From Tabrizicola sp. TH137 (GTDB lineage Bacteria > Pseudomonadota > Alphaproteobacteria > Rhodobacterales > Rhodobacteraceae), in the NCBI RefSeq assembly GCF_002855575.1, contig NZ_PKRQ01000003.1, positions 62,001 to 126,000 of the forward strand: DNA of 64,000 nt. The letters run 5' to 3'. Both the position numbers and the translations under genes were made by a program. The notes beneath the pieces were generated by a model. That model was not told the DNA's origin, searched no databases, and saw only the letters and a list, made by a program, of their open reading frames with translations. This document shows, piece after piece, positions 37,680-46,541 of this stretch. The stretch's first letter is position 1, and each line of letters starts with the position of its first letter.

Positions 37680-38362
37680 CCCACCCCACCCCCGACAGCG
37701 CGCTGGCAGAGCTTCAGGCGCTGGCCGATCCCGTGAAGGCCGCCGAAATGGCGGCCTATCACAAGGCCCCGCGCAGCTATCTCGGCATCGCCGTCCCCGC
37801 CATCGAGGACCGGGTCGCAGACTGGCGCGCGGCGCTTTCGGTCGAAGACCGCACCGCCCTCGCCGCCGCCCTGTGGGAGACCGACATTCACGAGGCCCGC
37901 ATCGCCGCCGCAAAACTCCTAACGCAGGCCCGCCTACGCCCCGACGGCCCGGCCTGGGATCTGATCTGCCGCTGGGCTGAGGGCTTCGACGGCTGGGCGC
38001 TGGCCGATCACGCCACCATCGCCGGGCAGAAGCGCCTCCTCGCCGATCCCGCCCGCATCGAAGCCGTCGAAGCCTGGACCCGGCATCCCAATATGTGGAC
38101 GCGCCGCGCCGCCCTCGTCATAACCCTGCCCTATGCCAAGATGAACCACCCCAAACCGGGCGACCTGGCCATCCGCGACCGCGCCCTGTCATGGGTCGAA
38201 AGCTATATCCCCGATCGCGACTGGTTCATCCAGAAGGCCATCGCCTGGTGGCTGCGCGACCTCTCGAAACACGACGCCGCCCGCAGCCGCGCCTTCCTCG
38301 ACGGTCCCGGCACCGCGCTCAAATCCTTCGCCCGCAAGGAAGCCGCCCGCCATCTGGCCTGA
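37676..38362 (+). CDS. DNA alkylation repair protein (AlkD-like HEAT-repeat family)
   Basis: 228 residues, helical throughout with HEAT-like repeats. Supporting segments are KAPRSYLGIAVPAIEDRVADW near the N-terminus, EARIAAAKLLTQ, CRWAEGFDGWALADH, and the conserved RDWFIQKAIAWWLRDLSKHD. AlkD-type enzymes remove alkylated purines. The ATG overlaps the glmS stop, so it is co-translated with cell-wall precursor genes. The exact start was chosen at that junction. Confidence 0.85.
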   Translation: MTHPTPDSALAELQALADPVKAAEMAAYHKAPRSYLGIAVPAIEDRVADWRAALSVEDRTALAAALWETDIHEARIAAAKLLTQARLRPDGPAWDLICRWAEGFDGWALADHATIAGQKRLLADPARIEAVEAWTRHPNMWTRRAALVITLPYAKMNHPKPGDLAIRDRALSWVESYIPDRDWFIQKAIAWWLRDLSKHDAARSRAFLDGPGTALKSFARKEAARHLA

Positions 38363-38386
38363 CCGCCGCAACAGGAAAGGGCCAGC

Positions 38387-39634
38387 ATGAGTTTCGCAGG
38401 CATCGACTTCGGCACCTCCAACTCCACCCTCGGTCTGGCCGATGCCACAGGCGCGCGCCTTCTGCCGCTGGAAGGGGAGGACGTCACCCTCCCCTCCGCC
38501 GTCTTCTTCCACAGCGATGATCCGCAGGTCGATTTCGGCCGCGCCGCCCTCACGGCCTATCTGGAGGGCGAAGATGGCCGCCTCCTGCGCGGCCTCAAAT
38601 CCACCCTCGGCTCCGGCCTCATCAACGACCGCACCGCCATCGGCGCCCGCGCCATCTCCTTCCGCGACGTGCTGTCCCGCTTCATCGGCCATCTCCGCAC
38701 CCGGCTCGACGCCGCCGCCCCCGGCATCGACCGCGCCGTCTTCGGACGCCCCGTCCATTTCGTCGATGACGACCCGGCAGGCGATGCCGCCGCGCAATCC
38801 GTGCTGGCCGAGATCGGCCATGCCTGCGGCTTCCGCCATATCGAATTCCAGTATGAACCCGTCGCCGCCGCGCTGCATTACGAACAGGGCCTGACGACCG
38901 AGGAACTCGTCCTCGTCTTCGATATCGGCGGCGGCACCTCCGACCTCTCGCTCCTCCGCCTCTCGCCCGCCCGCGCCCGCGCCCCGGACCGCAGCGCCGA
39001 TATCCTCGCCACCGGCGGCATCCGCGTCGGCGGCACCGATTTCGACCGTCTCCTGTCGCTGGCCGAGGCGATGCCGCATCTCGGCTACCTCTCCACCTCC
39101 AAACAGGGCGCAGGCATCCTGCCCCGCCATTATTGGCAGGATATGGCCACATGGCACCGCATAAACGCGCTTTATGCCCCGCGCGTGATGGCCGATCTCA
39201 AAGGTCTGCGGCACGAGGCAGACAGGCCCGACCTCATCGACCGCATGATCCATGTCGTCACCCACCGCCACGGCCACGCCATCGCGATGGAGGTGGAACG
39301 CGCCAAGATCGCCCTCTCCGACTCTGACGCCACGCGCCTCATGCTCGCCCCCCTCACCACCGGCCCCAACCCGATGATCCGGCGCGATGCCTTCGACGCC
39401 GCCCTCGCCGCCCCCGTCGCCCGCATCCGCGCGCTCATCGACAGCACCCTGACGGACGCCGCCCTCACCCCCGACCGCATCGCCACCGTCTTCCTCACCG
39501 GCGGCTCCTCCCAACTCCCCCTCCTCCGTGCCATGGTGGCCAAGGCCCTGCCGCAGGCCCGCCTCGCCACGGGCGACATGCTCGGCTCCGTCGGCACCGG
39601 CCTTGCGCTCGACGCCCGCCGCCGCTTCGCCTGA
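38387..39634 (+). CDS. yegD: Hsp70-family ATPase, YegD-like (nucleotide-binding domain only)
   Basis: 415 residues. The actin-fold ATPase motifs are GIDFGTSNSTLGLAD (phosphate 1), LVFDIGGGTSDLSLL (phosphate 2) and TVFLTGGSSQLPLLR (adenosine). After the ATPase domain there is no DnaK-type substrate-binding domain, as in E. coli YegD. Its client is unknown. An internal GHAIAMEVERAKIALSD segment is well conserved in this group. It lies 24 bp after the alkylation repair gene with AGGAAAGG before the ATG. Confidence 0.85.
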   Translation: MSFAGIDFGTSNSTLGLADATGARLLPLEGEDVTLPSAVFFHSDDPQVDFGRAALTAYLEGEDGRLLRGLKSTLGSGLINDRTAIGARAISFRDVLSRFIGHLRTRLDAAAPGIDRAVFGRPVHFVDDDPAGDAAAQSVLAEIGHACGFRHIEFQYEPVAAALHYEQGLTTEELVLVFDIGGGTSDLSLLRLSPARARAPDRSADILATGGIRVGGTDFDRLLSLAEAMPHLGYLSTSKQGAGILPRHYWQDMATWHRINALYAPRVMADLKGLRHEADRPDLIDRMIHVVTHRHGHAIAMEVERAKIALSDSDATRLMLAPLTTGPNPMIRRDAFDAALAAPVARIRALIDSTLTDAALTPDRIATVFLTGGSSQLPLLRAMVAKALPQARLATGDMLGSVGTGLALDARRRFA

Positions 39635-39688
39635 TCGCGCTTGCACCCGTCCGGCACTCCGCTACGCTCTTGGCAAAGGAGAGCCCCC

Positions 39689-40855
39689 ATGCCCGTCAAG
39701 AACCGCTTCGCCGAACTCCTCCCCGAAATCACCGCCTGGCGGCGCGATTTCCACGAACATCCCGAACTGCTCTTCGACGTCCACCGCACCGCCGCCAAGG
39801 TGGCCGACCTCCTCCGCCAATTCGGCTGCGATGAGGTGGTGGAAGGCATCGGCCGCACCGGGGTCGTCGGCGTCATCAAGGGCAAGACCGATACATCAGG
39901 CCGCGTCGTGGGCCTGCGCGCCGATATGGACGCGCTGCCGATCATCGAACAGACGGGCGTCCCCTACGCCTCAAAGACCCCCGGCAAGATGCATGCCTGC
40001 GGCCATGACGGCCACACCGCCATGCTCCTCGGCGCCGCCAAATACCTCTGCGAAACCCGCAACTTCGACGGCACCACCGTCGTCATCTTCCAACCCGCCG
40101 AAGAAGGCGGCGGCGGCGGGCGCGAGATGGTCGCCGATGGCATGATGGATCGCTGGGGGATCCAGGAGGTGTACGGCATGCACAACATGCCCGGCATCCC
40201 CGTCGGCCATTTCGCCATCCGCAAGGGCGCGCTGATGGCCGCCGCCGACCAGTTCGAAATCACCGTCACCGGCAAGGGCGGCCATGCCGCGAAACCCCAT
40301 GACTGCGTCGATACCACCGTCGTCGCCGCCCATATCATCGTGGCCCTGCAAACCATCGCCTCGCGCAATGTCGATCCGCTGAAACAGGTCGTCGTCTCCG
40401 TCTGCACCGTCGAAACCGACTCGACCGCCCATAACGTCATCCCCCAGGTGGTGAAGATGAAGGGCACCGTCCGCACCATGGACCACGCCGTTCAGGATTT
40501 CGTCGAACGCCGCATCGCCGAAATCGTCTCCGGCACCGCCATGGCGCTCGGCGCCACCGCCACGGTCAACTACGCCCGCGGCTACCCTGTCACCATCAAT
40601 GCCGAGGCCAACACCGACTACGCCGTCGAAGTCGCGCGCCAGGTCTCCGGCAACGTGGACCCCGACACCGCCCCCCTGATGGGGGCCGAAGATTTCAGCT
40701 TCATGCTGAACGAACGCCCCGGCGCCTATGTCTTCGTGGGCAATGGCGACACGGCGATGGTCCACCACCCCGCCTACAATTTCGACGACAATGTCATCCC
40801 CTTCGGCAGCAGCTGGTATGCCGGCATGGTCGAAACGAGGATGCCCGCCGCATGA
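39689..40855 (+). CDS. M20D-family amidohydrolase (hippurate hydrolase-like)
   Basis: 388 residues. Motifs: WRRDFHEHPELLFDVHRTA, LRADMDALPIIEQTG, KMHACGHDGHTAMLLGAAKY (metal-binding Cys and His), FQPAEEGGGGGREMV and EDFSFMLNERPGAYVFVGNG. Such enzymes cleave N-acyl or N-aryl amino acids; the precise substrate cannot be read from sequence. AAAGGAGAG lies upstream of the chosen ATG. It overlaps the DUF1304 gene by 4 bp. Confidence 0.92.
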   Translation: MPVKNRFAELLPEITAWRRDFHEHPELLFDVHRTAAKVADLLRQFGCDEVVEGIGRTGVVGVIKGKTDTSGRVVGLRADMDALPIIEQTGVPYASKTPGKMHACGHDGHTAMLLGAAKYLCETRNFDGTTVVIFQPAEEGGGGGREMVADGMMDRWGIQEVYGMHNMPGIPVGHFAIRKGALMAAADQFEITVTGKGGHAAKPHDCVDTTVVAAHIIVALQTIASRNVDPLKQVVVSVCTVETDSTAHNVIPQVVKMKGTVRTMDHAVQDFVERRIAEIVSGTAMALGATATVNYARGYPVTINAEANTDYAVEVARQVSGNVDPDTAPLMGAEDFSFMLNERPGAYVFVGNGDTAMVHHPAYNFDDNVIPFGSSWYAGMVETRMPAA

Positions 40856-41211
40856 TCGGCGGCATCCTCACCGCCGCCATCGGCGCGCTGCATGTCTATA
40901 TTCTGGTGTTGGAGATGTTCCGCTGGGAACATCCCCGCACCCGCCGCGCCTTCGGCACGAGCGAGGATTTCGCGCGCGCGACAAAGGTCCTCGCCGCCAA
41001 TCAGGGCCTCTACAACGGCTTCCTCGCCGCCGGCCTCTTCTGGGCCGTCCTCGCAGGCACCACCACCGACGGCCGCCCCCTCGCCCTCTTCTTCCTTGCC
41101 TGCGTCCTGATCGCGGGCCTCTACGGCGCGGCCACCGCCAGCCGCCGCATCCTCTTCATCCAGGCGCTGCCCGCCGCCCTCGCCCTGGCCGCCGTCACGC
41201 TGCGCCTCTAG
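40852..41211 (+). CDS. DUF1304 membrane protein
   Basis: 119 residues with about four membrane helices. IGALHVYILVLEMFRWEHPR and TKVLAANQGLYNGFLAAGLFW match the DUF1304 pattern. Function is unknown. The start overlaps the amidohydrolase stop (ATGA). Its TAG stop shares bases with the TAG stop of convergent cydB in the palindrome CTAG. Confidence 0.88.
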   Translation: MIGGILTAAIGALHVYILVLEMFRWEHPRTRRAFGTSEDFARATKVLAANQGLYNGFLAAGLFWAVLAGTTTDGRPLALFFLACVLIAGLYGAATASRRILFIQALPAALALAAVTLRL

Positions 41212-42206
41212 TCATAGGACAGCTTGGTCGCCTTCCCGCGAAAGATCACATAGGCCAGCACCGTATAGCCAAGGATCATCGGCAGCACGACCAGCGTGCC
41301 GACAAGGATGATCGACAGGCTCTCCGTCGCCGCCGCCGCCTCCCAGATCGTCAACTGCTCCGGCACGATATAGGGGTAAAAGCTGTAGGCCATCCCGAAG
41401 AAGCCCAGCACCATCAAGACCACCGCCCCCGCAAAGGGAAACCAGGAAAAACTGTCATTCGCCGTGGGCAACCGCCGCAACGACAGCCACAACAGCGCCA
41501 CCAGCAGCCCCGACATCAGGGGCAAAGGTGCCAGCGCCACGATCTCGGGGAAACGGAACCACTTGTCGAAGATCCGCGCGCTCACCAAAGGCGTCGCGAC
41601 CGACACCGCGCCCATCCCCAGCACCATCCCCCAGATGCCGCCCTTGGCCCAATCCACGGCCTTCCGCTGCAACACCCCGTCGGTCTTCAGGATCACCCAG
41701 GCTGCCCCGATAAAGCTGTAGGCCACGGCCAAAGCCCCCGCCGTCAGCAGCGAAAACGCCACCTTGGCCCAGGTCCATTCCAGACCCATCACATACATCC
41801 CCAACATGAAGCCCTGCGCCAAGGCCGTCATCAAGGACCCGGCCCAAAAGGCCACATCCCAAGGCCGCTTGTGCCCCAGCGGTGCCTTGGCGCGGAACTC
41901 GAACGCCACCCCCCGCAGGATCAACCCGATCAGCATCACCGCCACCGGCAGATAAAGCGCCGTCAGAATATCCCCATGCGCCACCGGAAAGGCCACCAGC
42001 AGGATGCCGATGGCCAGCACCAGCCAGGTCTCATTCGCATCCCAGAACGGCCCGATGGAGGCGACCATGCGATCCCGCTCCGCCTCCTCGGCAAAGGGAA
42101 ACAGCAACCCGACCCCAAGGTCGAACCCGTCCAGCACCACGTAAAGCAGGATCGACACGCCCATCAGCGCGGCAAAGATCAGGGGCAAGGCCTGCGGATC
42201 AAACAT
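41208..42206 (-). CDS. cydB: Cytochrome bd-type quinol oxidase subunit II
   Basis: 332 residues of mostly membrane helices. LYVVLDGFDLGVGLLFPFAE near the N-terminus and WDANETWLVLAIGILLVAFP are family signatures. It pairs with the short-loop CydA upstream. The ATG (MFDPQALPLIF) has GGAG 8 nt upstream; a GTG at 42215 would overlap cydA. No cydX-like mini-gene or cydDC assembly genes are seen next to it. Confidence 0.95.
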   Translation of the reverse strand: MFDPQALPLIFAALMGVSILLYVVLDGFDLGVGLLFPFAEEAERDRMVASIGPFWDANETWLVLAIGILLVAFPVAHGDILTALYLPVAVMLIGLILRGVAFEFRAKAPLGHKRPWDVAFWAGSLMTALAQGFMLGMYVMGLEWTWAKVAFSLLTAGALAVAYSFIGAAWVILKTDGVLQRKAVDWAKGGIWGMVLGMGAVSVATPLVSARIFDKWFRFPEIVALAPLPLMSGLLVALLWLSLRRLPTANDSFSWFPFAGAVVLMVLGFFGMAYSFYPYIVPEQLTIWEAAAATESLSIILVGTLVVLPMILGYTVLAYVIFRGKATKLSYD

Positions 42207-42211
42207 CGCGC

Positions 42212-43570
42212 TCACTCCGCAGGCTGCATGCCGGGGCTGGCCACCGGCGCATCATAGCGCCCGCCCTTCCGCGCCAGATGGAAGATCACCCCCACATAGG
42301 CCGCCAGCAGCGCCAGATAGACCGCCACATAGGCAATCAGCGTCGAAAGAACCATGCCCCCCGCGATATCCCCCACCGCATCCTTCACCGTCAGCACCCC
42401 ATGCACCAGCCAGGGCTGACGGCCGATCTCGGTCGTGTACCACCCCGCCAGCGTCGCGCCCCAACCGGCAAAGGTCATCCCCGTCAGGCCCCAGAGATAC
42501 GGCTTCGGCAGCCCCTCCACCCCGCGCCGCCACAGCATCCAGGCACCCGCCCAGCTTGCCACCAGCATCAGCATCCCGATCCCCACCATGATCCGGAAGG
42601 ACCAGAAGACCGGCGACACGGGCGGATGCAGCACCGTCCCATCCTCGGCAACAAAGTCATTCAGCCCCGGCACCACCCCCGCCGGGTCATGCTTCAGGAT
42701 GACGGATGCCATCGACGGAATCCCGATCTCGAAGGCATTGCTGCGCGTCTCCTCATCCGGCAGCGCGAACAGCAGCAGCGGCACATTTCCTCGCGTCTCC
42801 CAGTTCCCCTCCATCGCCGCCACCTTGGCCGGCTGATGCTCCAGCGTGTTCAACCCATGCATGTCGCCCGCGAGGATCTGCACCGGGATCAGCACCGCCC
42901 CCAGCGCCACGCCGAAGCGCAGCCCCGTCGCCACCTCCGGCGCACGGTCCCCGCGCAGCCAGCGATAGGCCGACAGACCGGCGATCAGGAAGGCCACCGT
43001 CAACCCGCTCGCCAGCAGCATATGCGCCAGACGATAGGGCATCGACGGGTTGAAGATGATCGCCCACCAATCCACCGCATAGACGATGCCATCCCGCACC
43101 TCATGCCCCACCGGCGTATGCATCCAGGAATTCAGGACAAGGATCCAGAAGGCGCTCATCGTCGTCCCGAAGGCGACAAGAAAGGTCGCCAGCGTATGCA
43201 GCCATCCCGGCACCCGGCTCGCCCCGAACAGCATGATGCCCAGGAACACCGCCTCAAGGAAGAAGGCCGTCAGCACCTCATAGGCCAGCAAGGGCCCCGC
43301 CACATTCCCCACCACTTCCATGAAGCCCGGCCAGTTGGTGCCGAACTGGAAGGACATGGTGATCCCCGACACCACGCCCAGCGCGAAGGACAGCGCGAAG
43401 ACCTTCACCCAGAACAGGTAAAGGTCCATCCACTTGCGGTCCCCGGTCCGGTTGAAGCGCAGCTTGAAGAACAGAAGCACCCATCCCAGCGCGATGGTGA
43501 TCGTCGGGAAGAGGATGTGGAAAGAGATATTCGCCGCAAACTGGATGCGGGACAGCAATAGCGTATCCAT
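42212..43570 (-). CDS. cydA: Cytochrome bd-type quinol oxidase subunit I, short Q-loop (CioA-like)
   Basis: 452 residues. Haem ligand and quinol-site regions: SFHILFPTITIALGW (His18), FEVG-type loop YEVLTAFFLEAVFLGIMLFG with its Glu, YRLAHMLLASGLTVAFL, and GWYTTEIGRQPWLVHGVL. The Q-loop is short, as in cyanide-insensitive oxidases, unlike the E. coli CydA of about 520 residues. The oxidase reduces O2 without pumping protons and has high O2 affinity in many members. An upstream 12-bp repeat array may regulate it. Confidence 0.95.
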   Translation of the reverse strand: MDTLLLSRIQFAANISFHILFPTITIALGWVLLFFKLRFNRTGDRKWMDLYLFWVKVFALSFALGVVSGITMSFQFGTNWPGFMEVVGNVAGPLLAYEVLTAFFLEAVFLGIMLFGASRVPGWLHTLATFLVAFGTTMSAFWILVLNSWMHTPVGHEVRDGIVYAVDWWAIIFNPSMPYRLAHMLLASGLTVAFLIAGLSAYRWLRGDRAPEVATGLRFGVALGAVLIPVQILAGDMHGLNTLEHQPAKVAAMEGNWETRGNVPLLLFALPDEETRSNAFEIGIPSMASVILKHDPAGVVPGLNDFVAEDGTVLHPPVSPVFWSFRIMVGIGMLMLVASWAGAWMLWRRGVEGLPKPYLWGLTGMTFAGWGATLAGWYTTEIGRQPWLVHGVLTVKDAVGDIAGGMVLSTLIAYVAVYLALLAAYVGVIFHLARKGGRYDAPVASPGMQPAE

Positions 43571-43803
43571 GAGTCACCTTTCACAGTTACGGCCAAGATA
43601 GGCCGCCCCGCGCGCGATGCGAGGGGTCTGCGACCGGCTGCCCCATGCGACAGGCTGTCAATACGGCTTGCGGTTAACCCGATCCTACCCCGCCGCGCGT
43701 GGCCACAGTTTGCTGCACAGAATGCGGCACAGCTTACGGCACAGCCATTTTGCCGGAAATGCAACGATTAACCAACAACACCAAGGGCTTGGAAAAAACC
43801 GCC
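43571..43803 (-). promoter_or_regulatory. cydAB upstream region with four 12-bp direct repeats
   Basis: Four units follow at exactly 12-bp spacing, beginning at 43703 (CCACAG), 43715, 43727 and 43739 (GCACAG each). On the cydA strand this reads CTGTG-N7 four times, about 130-170 bp before the start codon. A likely operator or activator array. I see no FnrL or CtrA consensus here. Confidence 0.55.
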
Positions 43804-44817
43804 TCACCCCCCGGTATGGCTCATATGCCGCGACACCTGCCCGCTCACCGTCTGCCGCGAATAGTCGAAATCATGCCCTTTGGGCTTCCGCGCGATCGCC
43901 GCCCGGATCGCCTCTTCCACCAGCCCATCCTCGGCACTCGCCCGCAAGGGCGCCCGCAGATCGGCCATGTCCTCCTGACCAAGGCACATGTACAGCTCCC
44001 CGGTGCAGGTCAGCCGCACCCGGTTGCAGCTTTCGCAGAAATTATGGGTCAAGGGCGTGATGAACCCCACCTTCTGCCCCGTCTCCTCCAGCCGGACATA
44101 GCGCGCAGGCCCCCCCGTCCGCTCCGCCAGATCGGTCACCGTAAAGCGTTCGGCATAGCGCGCCCGAACCTCCTTCAGACTCCAGTATTGCCCCAGCCGA
44201 TCCTCGCCACCCAGATCCCCCATCGGCATCACCTCGATCCAGGTCAGGTCATGCCCCTCCGCCGCGCACCAGTCGGTCAGCGAGAATTGCTCCTCCTCGT
44301 TGAACCCCTTCAGCGCCACCGCATTGATCTTCACCCGCAGCCCCGCCGCCTTGGCAGCCGCGATCCCCTCCAGCACCTGCCCCAGCCGCCCCCAGCGCGT
44401 GATCGCCGAAAACTTTGCCGTATCAAGGGTATCAAGCGAGACATTGATCCGTCGCACCCCGCATTCCGCCAGCTCGGCCGCATATTTCGCCAGTTGCGAC
44501 CCGTTGGTCGTCAGCGTCAATTCGCGCAAGGCGCCCGTCTCAAGATGGCGCGACATGGCCCGGAAAAAGGTCATGATCCCCTTCCTGACCAAAGGCTCCC
44601 CCCCGGTGATGCGCAGCTTCTCCACCCCCAGCCGGACAAAGGCCGAACAGAGCCGGTCCAATTCCTCCAGCGTCAGAAGTTCCGCCTTGGGCAGGAATGT
44701 CATGTTCTCCGCCATGCAATAGGTGCAGCGGAAATCGCAGCGATCCGTCACCGACACCCGCAGATAGGAAATCGGACGGGCAAAGGGATCAATCAGGGGG
44801 GCAGCGCGCGCGGTCAT
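43804..44817 (-). CDS. moaA: GTP 3',8-cyclase, molybdenum cofactor synthesis
   Basis: 337 residues. A radical SAM enzyme that converts GTP to a cyclic intermediate of molybdopterin. The first cluster is CDFRCTYC (C27, C31, C34); the second lies in [33 protein letters not shown] and the C-terminal SHTGG (GG tail needed for activity) are present. The ATG is preceded by AAGG inside a perfect 14-bp palindrome. Other moa genes are not in the window. Confidence 0.96.
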   Translation of the reverse strand: MTARAAPLIDPFARPISYLRVSVTDRCDFRCTYCMAENMTFLPKAELLTLEELDRLCSAFVRLGVEKLRITGGEPLVRKGIMTFFRAMSRHLETGALRELTLTTNGSQLAKYAAELAECGVRRINVSLDTLDTAKFSAITRWGRLGQVLEGIAAAKAAGLRVKINAVALKGFNEEEQFSLTDWCAAEGHDLTWIEVMPMGDLGGEDRLGQYWSLKEVRARYAERFTVTDLAERTGGPARYVRLEETGQKVGFITPLTHNFCESCNRVRLTCTGELYMCLGQEDMADLRAPLRASAEDGLVEEAIRAAIARKPKGHDFDYSRQTVSGQVSRHMSHTGG

Positions 44818-44822
44818 GCGCA

Positions 44823-44836
44823 AAACCTTAAGGTTT
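44823..44836. promoter_or_regulatory. Palindrome over the moaA ribosome-binding site
   Basis: AAACCTTAAGGTTT is a perfect 14-bp palindrome 5 nt before the moaA ATG. The AAGG in it is the only Shine-Dalgarno candidate, so folding or protein binding here would block translation or transcription. Confidence 0.5.
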
Positions 44837-44963
44837 CCGCCCCACCCTCGCAAGGCAGGTCACAAGCGACCCGACCCCGACCTTCGTCCCGCCCTGCCCG
44901 TCGCCCTGACCGTCGTCCTTCACCACCAAAGGTCCATAGGAAATCCCTGCCCCGCACAACCCA

Positions 44964-45161
44964 TTAAGGTTAACGCCCCCGCCCTTTCACCTTGGCCCAA
45001 ATACTCAAATCGACGCCCCCACCCGCGCCACGCCAGGAAGCAAACGGCCCAAGTCCCGCGACCACCAAACGGACCGGGCAATCCGGCCAATCCCAATGCC
45101 AAGCGTTTAGGAACCCTTAAGATTAACGCCCCGCCCCTTCACCTTGGCCCAAATACTCAAA
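44964..45161 (-). repeat. Two direct repeats of about 46 bp upstream of moaA
   Basis: Copy 1 (44964-45009) and copy 2 (45117-45161) share TTAAG(G/A)TTAACGCCCC near one end and CACCTTGGCCCAAATACTCA at the other, differing by a few bases. On the minus strand each reads TTTGAGTATTTGGGCCAAGG. They lie in the 377-bp gap (44818-45194) between the FAD oxidoreductase gene and moaA; otherwise the gap holds nothing I can name. I believe similar sequences are dispersed in Rhodobacteraceae genomes. Confidence 0.8.
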
Positions 45162-45194
45162 AAACCCCCAACCCCAGGCACAAGGCCGAAAGGA

Positions 45195-46541
45195 TCAGAG
45201 CGACGGCCCCGGCACCAAGGCCGACCCATCCGAAAACCGCGACAGGCGGAACCGCGCAAGGTCATGCCCCACCGCCTCCCCCGCCACCAGATCGGCCACC
45301 ACCCGCCCCATGCCGGGCCCGATCCCGAACCCATGCCCGCTCATCCCCGTGGCGATCACCAGCCCCGGCACCGCCGCCACCCGGTCCACCACCGGCACCA
45401 CATCCGGCATCGTGTCGATCATCCCGCCCCAGGCCGCCCGCAGCTTCGGCCGCCCCAGCCCCGGAAAGGCCGTCGCCATCGCCGCCTGCACCCGCCCGAT
45501 CCGCTCCATGTTCGGCGCCGGGTTCAACACCCGCATCGCCTCGAAGGGCGACACCTCGTCGCCGCCCCAGCGCCGCTTCGTCCCCCAGGCGTCGGGATAG
45601 CCCGCCGGGGCCGCCGCCTTGAATGCCGTTGACCGGAAATCCTTTTTCAGAACAGGTAGATAGGTCCCGAAATTGCGAAACGCATCCGGCCCGACAAAGA
45701 AATCATGCCCCGATCCCGGCGCGATGGAATAGCCACCATCCTGCCGCCGCCGGAAGGCGAAATCATCGTCACAGGCATTGCCCGCAAAGACCTCCGCCAT
45801 AGGCTCCGTCGCCGCCACACTGGCCAGCACGGCCAGTTGCGGGATGGCCACCCCTTCCGCCCGAAGGAACAGCGACGACCAGGCTCCCCCGGCCACCACC
45901 ACCTGATCGCAGGCAATCCGCCCCTTCTCGGTAAAGACCCCCGTCACCCGCCCGCCCTGCACGTCCAGCCGCCGCACCGCGCAGCCTTCCAGAACCACCG
46001 CCCCCCGCGCCACCGCCCCTTCCACCAGCGCAGGCACCGCCGCCCAGGGCTCCCCCCGCGCATCCGACGGCGTCAGCAATCCCCCGGTCCAGCCCTTCAC
46101 GCTGCCCTTCAACCGCTCCGCCACCGTGCCGGAACTCACCATCTGGCTGTCCACGCCAAAGGCCCGCGCCTCGGCAAGCCAGGCCGCGAAGCCTGCCATC
46201 TCGCGCTCGGTCTTGGCGAGGTACAACACCCCCTCCTGCCGAAACCCCAGCCTTTCGCCGAACTCCTGCGCCAGCGATTTCCAGATACGCATACTCTCCA
46301 TCATGATGGGCAATTCGCCCATGTCCCGCCCCTGCTGGCGGATCCAGCCCCAGTTGCGGCTGGATTGCTCTCCGGCGATTCTGCCCTTTTCACAAAGGGT
46401 TACGCGCAACCCCTTCTCGGCCAGAAACCAGGCCGTCATCACCCCGATGACCCCGCCGCCCAGCACCACCACGTCACAGGCCCTGGGCGCCTCCCCCCCG
46501 AACCGGATGGGGGACGCCTCGGAAATCGGAAACCGCATCAT
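45195..46541 (-). CDS. FAD-dependent amine/amino-acid oxidoreductase (DAO family)
   Basis: 448 residues. The N-terminal dinucleotide fold is DVVVLGGGVIGVMTAWFLAEKG; GEQSSRNWGWIRQQGRD is a conserved DAO loop; the C-terminus has the FAD-contact IATGMSGHGFGIGPGMG. Such enzymes oxidise glycine derivatives, D-amino acids or related amines. It overlaps argE by 4 bp (ATGA), giving a two-gene operon. Two adjacent ATGs exist; the first is chosen. Confidence 0.88.
   Translation of the reverse strand: MMRFPISEASPIRFGGEAPRACDVVVLGGGVIGVMTAWFLAEKGLRVTLCEKGRIAGEQSSRNWGWIRQQGRDMGELPIMMESMRIWKSLAQEFGERLGFRQEGVLYLAKTEREMAGFAAWLAEARAFGVDSQMVSSGTVAERLKGSVKGWTGGLLTPSDARGEPWAAVPALVEGAVARGAVVLEGCAVRRLDVQGGRVTGVFTEKGRIACDQVVVAGGAWSSLFLRAEGVAIPQLAVLASVAATEPMAEVFAGNACDDDFAFRRRQDGGYSIAPGSGHDFFVGPDAFRNFGTYLPVLKKDFRSTAFKAAAPAGYPDAWGTKRRWGGDEVSPFEAMRVLNPAPNMERIGRVQAAMATAFPGLGRPKLRAAWGGMIDTMPDVVPVVDRVAAVPGLVIATGMSGHGFGIGPGMGRVVADLVAGEAVGHDLARFRLSRFSDGSALVPGPSL

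Noticed and set aside
35607-37913. Open frame of 768 codons opposite glmS
   Set aside because: Glmu/GlmS are certain on the plus strand and the antisense protein has no recognisable motif.
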